From the NCBI GenBank assembly GCA_022843955.1, contig JALHMQ010000028.1:1-54848 (forward strand): DNA of 54,848 bases, read 5' to 3'. A program made the translations under genes and the position numbers. The notes under the pieces were generated by a model. That model did not search any database. It had not been told where the DNA came from and saw nothing but the letters and a program-made list of their open reading frames with translations. This document shows positions 42,231 to 52,324 of this stretch, piece by piece (position 1 is the first letter of the stretch; every line of letters begins with the position of its first letter). This DNA is from Burkholderiaceae bacterium (GTDB lineage: Bacteria; Pseudomonadota; Gammaproteobacteria; Burkholderiales; Burkholderiaceae_F).

Positions 42231-43799
42231 TCAAGCGGCGGCGCCGTGCGGTGCCGCGCCGCCCAGCCGGAACACCGACACCGACTGCGCCAGTTGCTCG
42301 GCCTGCGCCTTCATGCTCGCCGCCGCCGCGGCGCTTTGTTCCACCAGCGCCGCGTTCTGCTGCGTCACCTGGTCGAGTTGCGTCACTGCGCTGTTGACCT
42401 GGCCGATGCCGCTGGTCTGCTGCACAGTCGTCGCGGTGATTTCGCCGATCATCTCGCTCACGCGCCTGACCTGCGCAACGATGTCCTGCATCGCCTCGCC
42501 CGCCTGGTTGACGAGCCGGCCACCGGCGTCCACCCGGCTCACCGAATCGCAGATCAAACCCTTGATCTCGCGCGCCGCCTGCGCGCTGCGCTGGGCGAGG
42601 TTGCGCACCTCGCTGGCGACCACCGCGAAGCCGCGGCCCTGCTCGCCGGCACGCGCGGCTTCGACCGCGGCGTTGAGCGCCAGGATGTTGGTCTGGAAGG
42701 CGATGCCGTCGATCACATTGATGATGTCGGCGATCTTGTGGCTGGCTGCGCTGATGCCCTGCATCGTGGCCACCACGTCGCCCACCACGGTGCCACCCGC
42801 AGCCGCCGCTGACGAGGCGCTGGCAGCCAGCTGATTGGCCTGGGTTGCCGTCTCGCTGTTCTGGCGCACCGTCGCGGCCAACTGCTCCATCGATGCCGCT
42901 GTCTGCTGCAGGCTGCTCGCCTGCTGTTCGGTGCGGCTCGACAGATCCTGGTTGCCTGCGGCGATCTGCGAAGACGCGGTGCTGACCGAGTCGACCCCGA
43001 CCCGCACTTCGCCCACGATCCGTTTCAGGTTGGCCTGCATCGTGTGCAGCGAAGCGAGCAGCTGACCGACCTCGTCGGTGCTGTGGGCCACGCTCGGCGA
43101 GGTCAGGTCGCCATGGGCGATGACGTCCGTGATCGCCACGGCCTGGCCCAGCGGACGGGTGACCGAGATGGTGACGAACCAGGCGACGATCGCGCCGACA
43201 ACGGTGGCCACGGCGGCCAGCGCGAGCATCAGCGCGCCGGAGGATGCAACCGTCTTCTCGGCACCGGCTTGAACATCGGTGGCCATGGCGTCCTGGCGCT
43301 TGACAACGTTCGCCAGCGCTTGGGCAAAGGCATTGTGGGCAAAGCGACCTTCGTTGAGCAGCACCTCGGCGGCGGCGGACTTCGTGCCGGTGGCGATGGC
43401 TTCCAGGACTTCGCCGGTTACCTTGTCATAGCGCAGGCGCGTGTCGGCGAGTTTCGCCACCAGCGCCTTGCCGTCGGCGTCGGTGACAAGTGCCTCAAGC
43501 TTGCGAAAGGCCTCGTCGTTGCCGGTGCGTGCGTCCAGTACCCGATCCTTTTCCATCTCGACGCGCTCGGCATCGTCCAGCAGCAGCATCGTGCGCAGCG
43601 CGCGACCGCTGATGTGGAGATTGTTCTCGATCTCGTGCACCGTGTTGACCCCGTCCATCGCGGTGCCGATCTGGTGAACGCCGTCTCGCGCCATGCCCAG
43701 TGACAGCCGACCGATCAGTGCGATCGTCACCGCGGCCCCGATCATCAGCGCGAAGCCGACCCCGAGTCGCACGCCGATACGCAGGTTCTTGATGTTCAT
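42231..43799 (-). CDS. Methyl-accepting chemotaxis protein
   Basis: A 522-residue chemoreceptor. TM1 is near residues 12-31, a four-helix-bundle periplasmic sensor spans about 32-187, TM2 is near 188-210, HAMP follows to about 265, and the signalling domain ends near 510. The kinase-contact tip [28 protein letters not shown] is at about 368-394 (given here as its key segment). The methylation helices are rich in Glu, Gln and Ala ([21 protein letters not shown]). It has no C-terminal NWETF pentapeptide. The ATG at 43797-43799 has GGAG upstream. The ligand is unknown. Confidence 0.93.
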   Translation of the reverse strand: MNIKNLRIGVRLGVGFALMIGAAVTIALIGRLSLGMARDGVHQIGTAMDGVNTVHEIENNLHISGRALRTMLLLDDAERVEMEKDRVLDARTGNDEAFRKLEALVTDADGKALVAKLADTRLRYDKVTGEVLEAIATGTKSAAAEVLLNEGRFAHNAFAQALANVVKRQDAMATDVQAGAEKTVASSGALMLALAAVATVVGAIVAWFVTISVTRPLGQAVAITDVIAHGDLTSPSVAHSTDEVGQLLASLHTMQANLKRIVGEVRVGVDSVSTASSQIAAGNQDLSSRTEQQASSLQQTAASMEQLAATVRQNSETATQANQLAASASSAAAAGGTVVGDVVATMQGISAASHKIADIINVIDGIAFQTNILALNAAVEAARAGEQGRGFAVVASEVRNLAQRSAQAAREIKGLICDSVSRVDAGGRLVNQAGEAMQDIVAQVRRVSEMIGEITATTVQQTSGIGQVNSAVTQLDQVTQQNAALVEQSAAAAASMKAQAEQLAQSVSVFRLGGAAPHGAAA

Positions 43800-44230
43800 T
43801 GCACGCTCCACTTCATCTTGCTGCCGGGGTTCGATTGGAACGATGGGGCGGCGGACAGCCGCACGGGCGGTGCCTGCGGCACCGGGCAGCCGGAACCGAG
43901 CGCTCGACTGATGACCGCACGCGCTCGCCAAGCCTATTGATGGCGGCGCAATGTGATCGGTGCAGAACGAGCCTGATTGGCCGCCACTTCCCAGCCCGCT
44001 TGAGCAGACAGTCGAAGAGCAGCGGCGTGTTGCCACCCGCCAGGCGGTCGGTCGACCCCAGGCGATCATGGGGTTGCTCCCAGACGGCCGACTCGGGGTT
44101 TGTGCAACGTCAGCCGCGCACAGATGCGAGTTGGCCAAGACGGCTCGCCCGCGTTTCAATCGCGACCATTGCATGGTCATACCCGCTGCCGCTGTGGCCC
44201 GACCGGCGCGTCGTTGAAGCCCGGACACCG
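43800..44230. other. Divergent intergenic region between chemoreceptor and GGDEF gene
   Basis: 430 bp between two divergent signalling genes. It must hold both promoters. No convincing sigma-28 (flagellar) or sigma-70 element could be read, and no coding frame has homology on either strand. Confidence 0.5.
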
Positions 44231-45424
44231 ATGCTTGACATCTCCACCCTGTTCGTTGGCGTGCTCGGTGCGCATACCGCACTCGCCGTCGCCATTGCCG
44301 TCGTGCTCGGTCGTCGGGTCGAGCCCGGTCAGTGGCCGGGCTTGCGCGCCTGGAACATCGGCATGTTCCTGATTGCTCTCGGGTGGTTGATCAGGTTCTC
44401 CGGAGCCGTGCTGCCCGAGCTGATCGGCGTGCCGGTCGGGCTGGCGCTGGTGTCCTTTGGCTTCGGCATGTACCTGCGCGGCATCCGCCAGTTCTGTGGC
44501 CGGTCGACGCCGTGGCTGTGGATTGTCGGACCGGCGGTCGTCGTCGGCCTGCAGCAGGCGATCTGGATCGAGCACTTCGCGCCGCGTGCCGTGTTCGTCA
44601 ATCTCGTCTACGGGCTGCAATTGCTGGCCCTCATGCCGCCGGTGATTCGGGCTTCGCCGCTGGCCTGCATGCGCACACGCAACCTCTTCCTGTTCGCCGC
44701 CGCACTCGGCGCATTCAGTGTGATGGCGCGCGCGGGTCTGGTCGTCGTCGACGGCGCCGCCCTGCCATCACTGATGACGCCGCATCCGGTCAACGTGCTC
44801 TCGCTGCTGGTGACCCTGGTGGCAGGCGTGCTGCTGCAGGCGTCCGTGATTGCGGTCTACATGCAGCGCAGCGATGCCGAGAGCCGCCGGCTGGCGCACA
44901 CGGATCCTCTGACCGGCTTGCTCAACCGGCGCGCATTCGAAACCGCGAAGATCGCCGAAGTGGCACGCGCCAGGCGAAGTCGGCAGGCGCTTGCAGTCGT
45001 CATGCTCGATGTCGACGGATTCAAGTCGCTGAACGACCGCCATGGTCATGCGGCGGGTGATCAGGTGTTGCGGCGGCTTGCGCAGGAAGCGACCGCCACG
45101 CTTCGACTGACCGACGTTGCAGCGCGGATCGGTGGCGACGAGTTCTGCCTGGTGCTGGCTGCGACGGCGCCCGAGGCGATGCAGATTGCCGAGCGAATTC
45201 GTTGCCGCGTGAGCGCGTCGGGTCCGCCTGGCGGGGTGCAGGCCACGGTCAGCCTGGGCGTCAGTGCAATTGCCGATGGCGAAGCCTCGCTCGATGACGC
45301 CATCGCACGCGCCGATCAGGCGATGTACCTGGCCAAGCAGCACGGACGCAATCAGGTGCGCTTGGCACCGTGCGAGGCGCAGGAACGCCGCCTCGCCGCC
45401 GTCACGGGTTCTGAACAATGGTGA
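44231..45424 (+). CDS. Membrane diguanylate cyclase (GGDEF)
   Basis: A 397-residue cyclase with an N-terminal seven-helix membrane sensor (residues 1 to about 215, rich in Leu, Val and Trp) and a GGDEF domain. The [12 protein letters not shown] entry motif and the active site GGDEF (301-305) are intact. An RxxD inhibitory site (RLTD) lies five residues before it, so c-di-GMP is the likely product under feedback. The ATG at 44231 is the first that starts with the membrane helix. It is divergent from the chemoreceptor. Confidence 0.92.
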   Translation: MLDISTLFVGVLGAHTALAVAIAVVLGRRVEPGQWPGLRAWNIGMFLIALGWLIRFSGAVLPELIGVPVGLALVSFGFGMYLRGIRQFCGRSTPWLWIVGPAVVVGLQQAIWIEHFAPRAVFVNLVYGLQLLALMPPVIRASPLACMRTRNLFLFAAALGAFSVMARAGLVVVDGAALPSLMTPHPVNVLSLLVTLVAGVLLQASVIAVYMQRSDAESRRLAHTDPLTGLLNRRAFETAKIAEVARARRSRQALAVVMLDVDGFKSLNDRHGHAAGDQVLRRLAQEATATLRLTDVAARIGGDEFCLVLAATAPEAMQIAERIRCRVSASGPPGGVQATVSLGVSAIADGEASLDDAIARADQAMYLAKQHGRNQVRLAPCEAQERRLAAVTGSEQW

Positions 45425-45797
45425 ACAGCCGATCCTTCGCGTGCATGCCTCCTTGCCGGCCTGCAAGTGGCCGCGCAAGGTTTTGATCTGGAGCACGTAC
45501 TCATCGGCGCCGCCATCGCGGTGGCGCCGCTCGACGGTCAGGGTGCCATGCCGAAGGCGATCTCACCAGTGTCGCGATGCAGGCACCCGCGATGGCTAGC
45601 AAGTTGCGACTGTCATGGCAGGCTGAGCAAGAGCTGCTGCAATGAAGTGGAAGCGCAATTCAGTCAGAACAAAGCGGACGCTCCGAAAGTTAGAAAACGA
45701 CCCATTAGCGACGCTGGGTGTTCCAAGTTCATTGCCTCGAAGCGGTCCCTCAGAAGAGTGAAACCTCCAGCGCAGCGAGGTGCGCTTCTCGTTGCGG
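45425..45797. other. Intergenic region, possible trace of a GGDEF fragment
   Basis: One plus-strand frame near 45475-45550 gives GFDLEHVLIGAAIAVAPLDG, which resembles the GASIGIALxPxDG strand of GGDEF domains but is too short to trust. Nothing else is seen; no clear terminator follows the upstream gene. Confidence 0.25.
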
Positions 45798-46478
45798 CTA
45801 TCCGCCTCTGCCAAACGCAGCCATGAAAACCCTCACCGCTTCGCGCAATAGCGCCTTGTCCTGGAGCGCCGAAGGCGCGGGCAGGCGCAACAAGCCGCGA
45901 ATGTGTCCGTCGCCGAGGAACATGGCAAGGAATAGGTCGGCTGCCTGGCGCGGCTGTGGGACTTGGAGTGATCCGGCCGACTGTGCAGAACGAAGGTAGT
46001 CGGCCAGTTCATTCATCAGTCGGTCGGCGCCTTGGCGGTAGAAGACCGCGCAGGCCTCAGGCTGTGTGGCCGCGGCCGCGTACATCGTTCGGAATTGGCC
46101 GATCGTGTCGTCGTCGCGCATCAGCGACAGGAACTGCGCACCCACCGCCGCGAGCGCCGCCTCGGGCCGCTGCGGGTCCAGCGCTGCCGCACCGGGCCGC
46201 GCGGCCACTACGCCGTCCGTGCGTGATCCGATGACGGCTTCGAACAGTCCTTCCTTCGATGAGAAGTGGCTGTAGACCGTCATCTTCGAAACACCCGCAT
46301 CGTGCGCGATGGCGTCCAGGTTCGCGCGCTCGAAGCCATGTGCATGGAAGTGGCTGCGAGCCGCCTCCAGGATCCGGCGCAGCCGCTCGGGGTCTCGTGG
46401 ACGACCACGTCGCAGCGGCGGCTTCTCCGCAGTGGTCGTCTTGTCGACAGGAGGTGGGACCGAGGGACGGCGCGCCAT
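45798..46478 (-). CDS. TetR-family repressor of the efflux operon
   Basis: A 226-residue regulator. The DNA-binding domain is at about residues 30-80 (ILEAARSHFHAHGF, IAHDAGVSKMTVYSHFSSKEGLF), preceded by a basic tail (RRGRPRDPER). The helical ligand domain resembles TetR C-terminal type 7/AefR regulators of drug pumps. It is divergent from the four-gene efflux operon with 88 bp between starts, and the gap contains two operator-like repeats. It likely represses the pump genes and itself and responds to a pump substrate (inference). Confidence 0.92.
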   Translation of the reverse strand: MARRPSVPPPVDKTTTAEKPPLRRGRPRDPERLRRILEAARSHFHAHGFERANLDAIAHDAGVSKMTVYSHFSSKEGLFEAVIGSRTDGVVAARPGAAALDPQRPEAALAAVGAQFLSLMRDDDTIGQFRTMYAAAATQPEACAVFYRQGADRLMNELADYLRSAQSAGSLQVPQPRQAADLFLAMFLGDGHIRGLLRLPAPSALQDKALLREAVRVFMAAFGRGG

Positions 46479-46496
46479 GGGCTTCGATCTGCATTG

Positions 46497-46513
46497 TTAC
46501 TGTACTTGACAGT
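46497..46513. promoter_or_regulatory. Operator-like repeat 1 in the TetR/efflux divergent region
   Basis: TTACTGTACTTGACAGT: the last 15 bases form an inverted repeat ACTGT-N5-ACAGT. It contains a TTGACA (46506-46511) that can be the -35 box of the rightward promoter, with a weak -10 near 46529-46535. A near-identical copy lies 36 bp downstream. Confidence 0.6.
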
Positions 46514-46532
46514 CCAGTTTACAACGAGCACA

Positions 46533-46549
46533 TTACTGTACTTGCCAGT
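46533..46549. promoter_or_regulatory. Operator-like repeat 2 in the TetR/efflux divergent region
   Basis: TTACTGTACTTGCCAGT differs from repeat 1 by one base (A to C). The copy also has perfect 5-bp arms TACTG/CAGTA. It would overlap the expected transcription start of the efflux operon, a normal place for repressor binding. The 36-bp spacing puts both sites nearly in helical register. Confidence 0.6.
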
Positions 46550-46566
46550 ATCAGAAACCATGATCC

Positions 46567-48051
46567 ATGAACAAAGCGCTGCTCCCCGCCGTTTGTACCG
46601 CGCTGCTTTCCGCTGCCTGCACCACTGCGCCTGTGCGAGCACCGGTGCCTGATGTGCCGTTGTCCGAAGCCTTCCGCAACAGCAGCGGCGCAAGTGCAGC
46701 AAGTGCAGCAAGTGGCGCCGATGCCGTGGATGCCCGCTGGTGGTCTACCTTTGGCGATCCAGTGCTCGCTGCATGGGTGGACCACGCGCTAGACAACAAC
46801 CACGACGTGGCGGCTGCCGTGCAGCGCGTCAGGGCGGCGCGTGCCGGCCTGGACGCTCAAGCTTCGCGGCTGTGGCCGACGGTCCAGCTTCAAGGGAGCG
46901 TCTCGCGCAGCAGCAGCGGCCTGCCTGAAGCGGTCAAGCAGGGCCAGCCCGACGCGCGGGCGCTGCGCCTGGGCCTGGACATCTCTTGGGAAATGGATCT
47001 TGCTGGCGGCGTGCGCGCCGCGCGGGACGCCGCCGCGGCCGATGCACAAAGCGCGCAGGCAGGCGTGGTCGCCGCACGCCTGCTGGTGGCCAGCGAGGTG
47101 GCGCGCCAGTACTTCGTGTGGCGCGGCGCGGCAGAGCAGTTGGGCATCGTTCAGTCTCTCGCAATTGCCCAGCGTGAGACTGCGCGGCTCGTCGAGGTGC
47201 GCCAGCGCGAAGGTCAGGCCAGCGCCTTCGACCTGGACCGCGCACGCGCCGAGGCTGACGCACTGGAGGCACAACTGCCGCCGTTGGGTACGTTGATTGG
47301 GGTCAGCCAGAACCGGCTGGCAGTGCTCATGGGCGCCAACCCCTCGCTATTGCTGACCGACTCGAACGCGCCGTTTGTCTGGCCCGCCGCGAGGCGGGTG
47401 GCCCCCGGACAGCCCAGCCAGTTGCTGCAACGCCGGCCTGACCTGATGGCGGCGGAGGCAAGCTTTGCGGCCGAGACCCTGCGCGGCCAGGAAGCGCGGG
47501 CGCAGTGGTGGCCCAAGCTGTTTCTCAGCGCAGTCACGGGCCAGCAGGACTTGCAGCTCAACGCGCTCGACCTGGCGCCCGCGCGCTACGGAAGCGTCGC
47601 GCTGGCCCTGCTGACACCGGTGTTCAATGCCGGCCGCATCGAAGCGGGCATCCAAGCGCAGTCGGCGCGTGCGCAGGCGTCGCTGCACGCCTGGCAAAAG
47701 GCGGTGCTGGTGGCCGTGCAGGAGGTCGAAGACAGCCTGCTGGCCCAGGCGCAGGAACGGCAGCGAGCCGATGCGCTGGGCACGGCTTTAGCGCACCGTC
47801 AGCGCTCGTGGCAGCACGCACAGCGCCTGCTGCGCGAGGGGCAGATCGACCTGCTCACGCTGCTGGATGTACAGCGCTCGGTGCTGGCCAGCGAGCTGGC
47901 CTTGTCCATAAGCCGCCTGCAGATGCAGCTCGATGCCGTTCAGCTCTTCAAAGCGCTGGGCGGCGGCTTCCATACGCGCGACGGCGCCACCACGCTGGCT
48001 GCGCCTGCAAGGCGACTTGTCAGCGCCGTCGCGGCTTCCAATCCACCCTGA
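46567..48051 (+). CDS. RND efflux outer-membrane lipoprotein (NodT family)
   Basis: A 494-residue outer-membrane channel subunit of the OprM/NodT type. The signal peptide ends in a lipobox LSAAC (ALLSAACTT), so it is lipid-anchored. Two OEP repeats are visible: DVAAAVQRVRAARAGLDAQASRLWP begins the first coiled coil, and the second includes RRPDLMAAEASFAAETLRG. It forms the tunnel through the outer membrane for the RND pump. First gene of the operon, 11 bp before the fusion protein gene. Confidence 0.94.
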   Translation: MNKALLPAVCTALLSAACTTAPVRAPVPDVPLSEAFRNSSGASAASAASGADAVDARWWSTFGDPVLAAWVDHALDNNHDVAAAVQRVRAARAGLDAQASRLWPTVQLQGSVSRSSSGLPEAVKQGQPDARALRLGLDISWEMDLAGGVRAARDAAAADAQSAQAGVVAARLLVASEVARQYFVWRGAAEQLGIVQSLAIAQRETARLVEVRQREGQASAFDLDRARAEADALEAQLPPLGTLIGVSQNRLAVLMGANPSLLLTDSNAPFVWPAARRVAPGQPSQLLQRRPDLMAAEASFAAETLRGQEARAQWWPKLFLSAVTGQQDLQLNALDLAPARYGSVALALLTPVFNAGRIEAGIQAQSARAQASLHAWQKAVLVAVQEVEDSLLAQAQERQRADALGTALAHRQRSWQHAQRLLREGQIDLLTLLDVQRSVLASELALSISRLQMQLDAVQLFKALGGGFHTRDGATTLAAPARRLVSAVAASNPP

Positions 48052-48062
48052 AATTGAACGCC

Positions 48063-49220
48063 ATGCCCCAGAACACCTTATCCAAGCGCTCGCAGCCCGT
48101 GCCGACGCTGATGTCGGTGCTGAGCGCAGCAGCGCTGCTCAGCGCGTGCAGCGAACCGCCGGCACCGACCGCTGCCGCGCGCCCGGTCTACGTCAGTGCC
48201 GTTCAGCCTGGCGCCGCTGCCGACGTGCGCAGCTTCACCGCGACCGTGCGCGCGCGTGTCGAGGCCGATCTGGCATTCCGCACCGGTGGCAAGGTGGTGC
48301 AACGGCTCGTTGATGTCGGCACGCGGGTGCAGGCGGGCCAGGTGCTGGCACGGCTGGACAATGCCGATACCACCTTGGCCGTGCAAGCAGCTGACGATCA
48401 GGTGCGCGCCGCCCGGGTGGATGCCGAGCAGGCGGCGGCTGACGAAGCACGCTTTCGCCGCCTGGCCGCCGAAGGCTCAGCCGGCAGCGCGGACCATGAG
48501 CGCCAGAAAGCGCGCGCCGATGCATCCGCCGCCAGGCTGGACCAGGCTCAGCGACAACTGGCGCTGGCCCGCAACCGCGATGCGTACGCCACGCTGGTCG
48601 CGCCCTACGCCGGTGTGGTGACGGCCGTCCGCGTCGAACAGGGCCAGGTGGTGGCAGAAGGCCAGTCGGTACTGAGCCTGGCGCGTGATGGCGAGCACGA
48701 GATCGTCGCCGACATCCCGGAAGACTGGGTTGGGCGTGTTCGCGCCGCCACCGCCCATGCCAGCAGTTGGACGGCAGGGCCGTCGCCCTTGAACCTGCCG
48801 CTGCGCTTGCGCGAACTGTCGCCGTCGGCCACGGCCCAAGGCCGGACGTTCCGCGTGCGGTTTGCGGCCACCGCCCCATCACGCGAAGCCCTGGCGGGCT
48901 TGCCGCTGGGCAGCACGGCGTTGTTGCATCTGGCGTCAAACGGGGCAGGCGAACGCGGCGTGCTGATACCCGTGTCGGCCCTGGTCAAGGGCAGCGGGCC
49001 TGCAGGCGTGTGGACGCTCAACGCCGCGGGAACCGGCCTCGTCTTCACGCCTGTGCAGGTGCTGTCCACGGACGAGGCCACGTTGCGCGTCACCGGTCTG
49101 GCGGCGGGCCAGCGGGTGGTGAGCGTCGGTGCGCAAAAGCTCGATGCCAAGCTGGCCGTGCGCGCCGTCGAGCGGCCCGGCGCAGCGCCGGCAGGCGTAG
49201 TCGCCAGGACGGGTTCATGA
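48063..49220 (+). CDS. RND efflux periplasmic adaptor (membrane fusion protein)
   Basis: A 385-residue adaptor lipoprotein: lipobox LLSAC, lipoyl-like halves around RTGGKVVQRLVDVGTRVQAGQ and APYAGVVTAVRVEQGQVV, a coiled-coil hairpin between them, then a beta barrel and a membrane-proximal domain. It bridges the RND pump and the outer-membrane channel. The ATG at 48063 is taken (MPQNTLSKRS); the long upstream frame overlaps the previous gene. Its stop overlaps the start of the RND gene (ATGA). Confidence 0.94.
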   Translation: MPQNTLSKRSQPVPTLMSVLSAAALLSACSEPPAPTAAARPVYVSAVQPGAAADVRSFTATVRARVEADLAFRTGGKVVQRLVDVGTRVQAGQVLARLDNADTTLAVQAADDQVRAARVDAEQAAADEARFRRLAAEGSAGSADHERQKARADASAARLDQAQRQLALARNRDAYATLVAPYAGVVTAVRVEQGQVVAEGQSVLSLARDGEHEIVADIPEDWVGRVRAATAHASSWTAGPSPLNLPLRLRELSPSATAQGRTFRVRFAATAPSREALAGLPLGSTALLHLASNGAGERGVLIPVSALVKGSGPAGVWTLNAAGTGLVFTPVQVLSTDEATLRVTGLAAGQRVVSVGAQKLDAKLAVRAVERPGAAPAGVVARTGS

Positions 49221-52200
49221 AACACCGCTTCAACCTGTCCGAATGGGCGGTGACGCACCAGCCCATGGTGCTGTTCCTGATCATCGCCACGCTGGTCGTC
49301 GGCAGCGTGTCTTTCCTGCGTCTGGGCAACCTGGAGGACCCGAACTTCAACGTGCCCACCATGACCGCCGTCGTGGCCTGGCCAGGTGCCACGGCACAGG
49401 ACGTGCAGGACCAGGTGCTCAACCGCATGGAGCGCGAACTGCAGGAGCTGGAGCACTTCGACTACGTGCGCAGCTTCGCGCGGCAGGGCTTCGGCGGCAT
49501 CACGCTGTGGATGAAGGGCGGCACGAGCAAGGCCGACCTGGAGCGCGCCTGGTACCAGGCGCGCAAGAAGATCGGTGACGCGCGGCAAGACTTGCCCGAA
49601 GGCGTGCGCGGGCCCTTCTTCAATGACGAGTTCACAGACGTCTACACCGTGCTGTACGCGGTGAGCGCACCCGATCTGTCGATGGCCGAATTGCTCCGCC
49701 TCACCGAAGACATAAAGCGCACGTTCCAGCGTGTACCGGGCACGGCCAAGGTCGACGTGCTGGGCAAGCAGGCCGAGCGTGTGTACGTGGAGATCTCCAC
49801 GCGCCGGCTGGCGGCGCTGGGCATTGCCCCATCACTCCTGTTCGACGCCTTGGCGCGGCAGAACGGGGTGGTGCCCGCCGGTTCGGCCGACACGCCTTTC
49901 GACCGCGTGCAGGTGCGTGTGGACGGCAGACTGCGCAACGCGGCCGATGTCGGCAACGTCACGCTCGAAGTGGGTGACCAGCTTCTGCGCCTGGGCGACG
50001 TGGCCACGGTGCGGGCGGGCTTTGAGGACCCGCCCAGCTTCACCATCCGCCACCAGGGCGTGCCGGTGCTGGCAATCGGCATCACGCCGCAGCCCAAGGC
50101 CAACGTGCTGGACTTGGGCCAGGCGCTGGGCCTGCAGCTCGAGCAAGTGCGTGCGCAGCTGCCCGCCGGTGTGCAGATCGAGCAGTACGCCGACCAGCCG
50201 CGCGTGGTGGCGGAATCGGTGTGGGAGTTCGAGCGCGCCTTTCTGGAAGCGCTGGCGATCGTGCTGGCGGTGTGCTTTCTGTTCCTGGGCTGGCGCACGG
50301 GCATCGTGGTGGCGACCTCGGTGCCACTGGTGCTGGGCCTGGTGGCCACCGTGATGTACCTGGTGGGCTGGGAACTCGACCGCATCTCGCTGGGCGCGCT
50401 GATCATCGCGCTGGGCCTGCTGGTGGACGACGCCATCATCGTCGTCGAGATGATGATGGTGAAGCTCGAAGAGGGCGCAGACCGCCTGAGCGCAGCCGCG
50501 TACGCCTACAGCTCCACCGCCTTCCCGATGCTGTCGGGCACGCTCATCACGGCGGTGGGCTTCATGCCGGTGGGTTTCGCCAAGTCGATTGCCGGTGAAT
50601 ATGCCGGCGGCATCTTCTGGGTGGTGGGGCTGTCGCTCATCGTGTCGTGGCTGGTGGCTGTCGTCTTCACACCCTATCTGGGGGTGAAGCTGCTGCCCAA
50701 GCAACTGGCCACCGCACCCCACCACGACCCCTACGACAAACCGCTTTACCAGCGCTTTCGCCGGCTGGTCGAAGGTGTTGTGCAGCACCGGGCCTGGGTG
50801 CTGGGCGCCACGCTGGCCGTGTTCCTGGTGGCTGGCGCGGGCATGTTGAAGGTGCAGCAGCAATTCTTTCCCACTGCCTCGCGGCCTGAACTGCTGGTCG
50901 AGTTGCGGCTGCGTGAAGGGGCCTCGTTTGCAGCCACTGAAGCGCAGGTCAAGTTGCTCGAAGCGCAGCTGGCCAAAGACGACGACATCGAGTCCTTCAC
51001 CGCTTACACCGGCGCTGGCACGCCGCGCTTCTATCTGTCGGTGAACCCTGAACTGCCGAACCCCGGCTTCGCGCAATTCGTCATCAAGACCGCCAGCACG
51101 GAGCATCGCGAGCGTGTGCGTGCACGCCTGCTGGCGATGTTTGAAGGCGACGCGGCGCTGCCCGACGCCCGCGCCCGCGTGGTGCGCCTGGACTTCGGGC
51201 CGCCGGTGGGGTTTCCGGTGCAGTTCCGCGTGATCGGGCCCGACACGGCGCAGGTGCGCGAGATTGCCTACCACGTGCGCGACACGGTGCGCCAGAGCGC
51301 GCTGGTGCGCGACACCCAGCTCGACTGGAACGAGCAGGTGCGTACGGTGCAGGTGCAGGTCGACCAGGACAAGGCTCGACTGTTGGGTCTGAACACGGCC
51401 GACATCCAGGGCCTGGTGCAGGCCACGCTGGCCGGTGTGCCTGTGACGCAGATTCGCAAAGGCGAAGAGTTGGTCGACGTGGTCGTGCGCGCCACGCCCG
51501 AAGAACGCAAGGCCATCGGCCAGCTGGGCGACCTGCAGCTGGCCACGCGCAGCGGTGTGAGCGTGCCGCTGTCGCAGGTGGCACAGGTTCAGCCCGGCTT
51601 CGAAGAGCCGGTGCTGTGGCGACGTAACCGCGACATGGCGCTGACGGTGCGCAGCGACGTGATCGATGGCGTGCAAGGGCCGTATGCCACGGCGCAGATC
51701 AGGCTGCTTCTCGCGCCAATCATCGATGCGCTACCGGCCGGCTACCGCATCGAAGAGGGCGGCGCCATCGAAGAGGCCGACAAGGCCAACCGGGCACTGT
51801 TCGCGGTGTTTCCCGCCATGTTTGCCGTGATGCTGACGCTGCTGATGATCCAGCTGCAGAGCTTTGCGCGCGTGTTCCTGGTGTTCATGACCGCACCGCT
51901 GGCCTTGATCGGCGTGGTGCCGGCGCTGCTGCTGTTCAACGCCCCCTTCGGCTTCGTGGCGCTGCTGGGCGTCATCGCGCTGGGCGGCATGATCATGCGC
52001 AACGCCATCATCCTGGTGGACCAGATCGACCAGAACATCGCGTGCGGCGCCTTGCCCTGGGCAGCCATCGTCGAAGCCACCGTGCGGCGCGCGCGGCCCG
52101 TGGTGTTGACGGCCGCAGCGGCCGTGTTGGCCATGATCCCGCTGACGCGCAATGTGTTCTGGGGGCCGATGGCCATCTCCATCATGGGCGGGCTGATCGT

Positions 52201-52324
52201 GGCCACCGCGCTCACGCTGGTCTTCGTGCCAGCGCTGTATGCCGCCTGGTTCCGCGTGCAGCGGGGCGCGCAGACCTCGCCCGCCGAGCCCTCCACCGAT
52301 CGCCGCCTTTTGGAAACGCCATGA
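49217..52324 (+). CDS. RND-family efflux transporter (HAE1 type)
   Basis: A 1035-residue inner-membrane proton-driven pump with 12 helices and two large periplasmic loops. The porter domain opens with NVPTMTAVVAWPGATAQDV. Helix 4 carries the paired aspartates of the proton relay in GLLVDDAIIVVE. It is closest in style to MexK/TriC-like drug and biocide pumps. The ATG at 49217 overlaps the stop of the adaptor gene, and its own stop overlaps the next start, so all are translationally coupled. Substrates unknown. Confidence 0.95.
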   Translation: MKHRFNLSEWAVTHQPMVLFLIIATLVVGSVSFLRLGNLEDPNFNVPTMTAVVAWPGATAQDVQDQVLNRMERELQELEHFDYVRSFARQGFGGITLWMKGGTSKADLERAWYQARKKIGDARQDLPEGVRGPFFNDEFTDVYTVLYAVSAPDLSMAELLRLTEDIKRTFQRVPGTAKVDVLGKQAERVYVEISTRRLAALGIAPSLLFDALARQNGVVPAGSADTPFDRVQVRVDGRLRNAADVGNVTLEVGDQLLRLGDVATVRAGFEDPPSFTIRHQGVPVLAIGITPQPKANVLDLGQALGLQLEQVRAQLPAGVQIEQYADQPRVVAESVWEFERAFLEALAIVLAVCFLFLGWRTGIVVATSVPLVLGLVATVMYLVGWELDRISLGALIIALGLLVDDAIIVVEMMMVKLEEGADRLSAAAYAYSSTAFPMLSGTLITAVGFMPVGFAKSIAGEYAGGIFWVVGLSLIVSWLVAVVFTPYLGVKLLPKQLATAPHHDPYDKPLYQRFRRLVEGVVQHRAWVLGATLAVFLVAGAGMLKVQQQFFPTASRPELLVELRLREGASFAATEAQVKLLEAQLAKDDDIESFTAYTGAGTPRFYLSVNPELPNPGFAQFVIKTASTEHRERVRARLLAMFEGDAALPDARARVVRLDFGPPVGFPVQFRVIGPDTAQVREIAYHVRDTVRQSALVRDTQLDWNEQVRTVQVQVDQDKARLLGLNTADIQGLVQATLAGVPVTQIRKGEELVDVVVRATPEERKAIGQLGDLQLATRSGVSVPLSQVAQVQPGFEEPVLWRRNRDMALTVRSDVIDGVQGPYATAQIRLLLAPIIDALPAGYRIEEGGAIEEADKANRALFAVFPAMFAVMLTLLMIQLQSFARVFLVFMTAPLALIGVVPALLLFNAPFGFVALLGVIALGGMIMRNAIILVDQIDQNIACGALPWAAIVEATVRRARPVVLTAAAAVLAMIPLTRNVFWGPMAISIMGGLIVATALTLVFVPALYAAWFRVQRGAQTSPAEPSTDRRLLETP

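Noticed and set aside
45475-45550. GGDEF domain fragment
   Set aside because: A 20-residue resemblance only, no catalytic loop; mentioned as a trace and not called as a gene.
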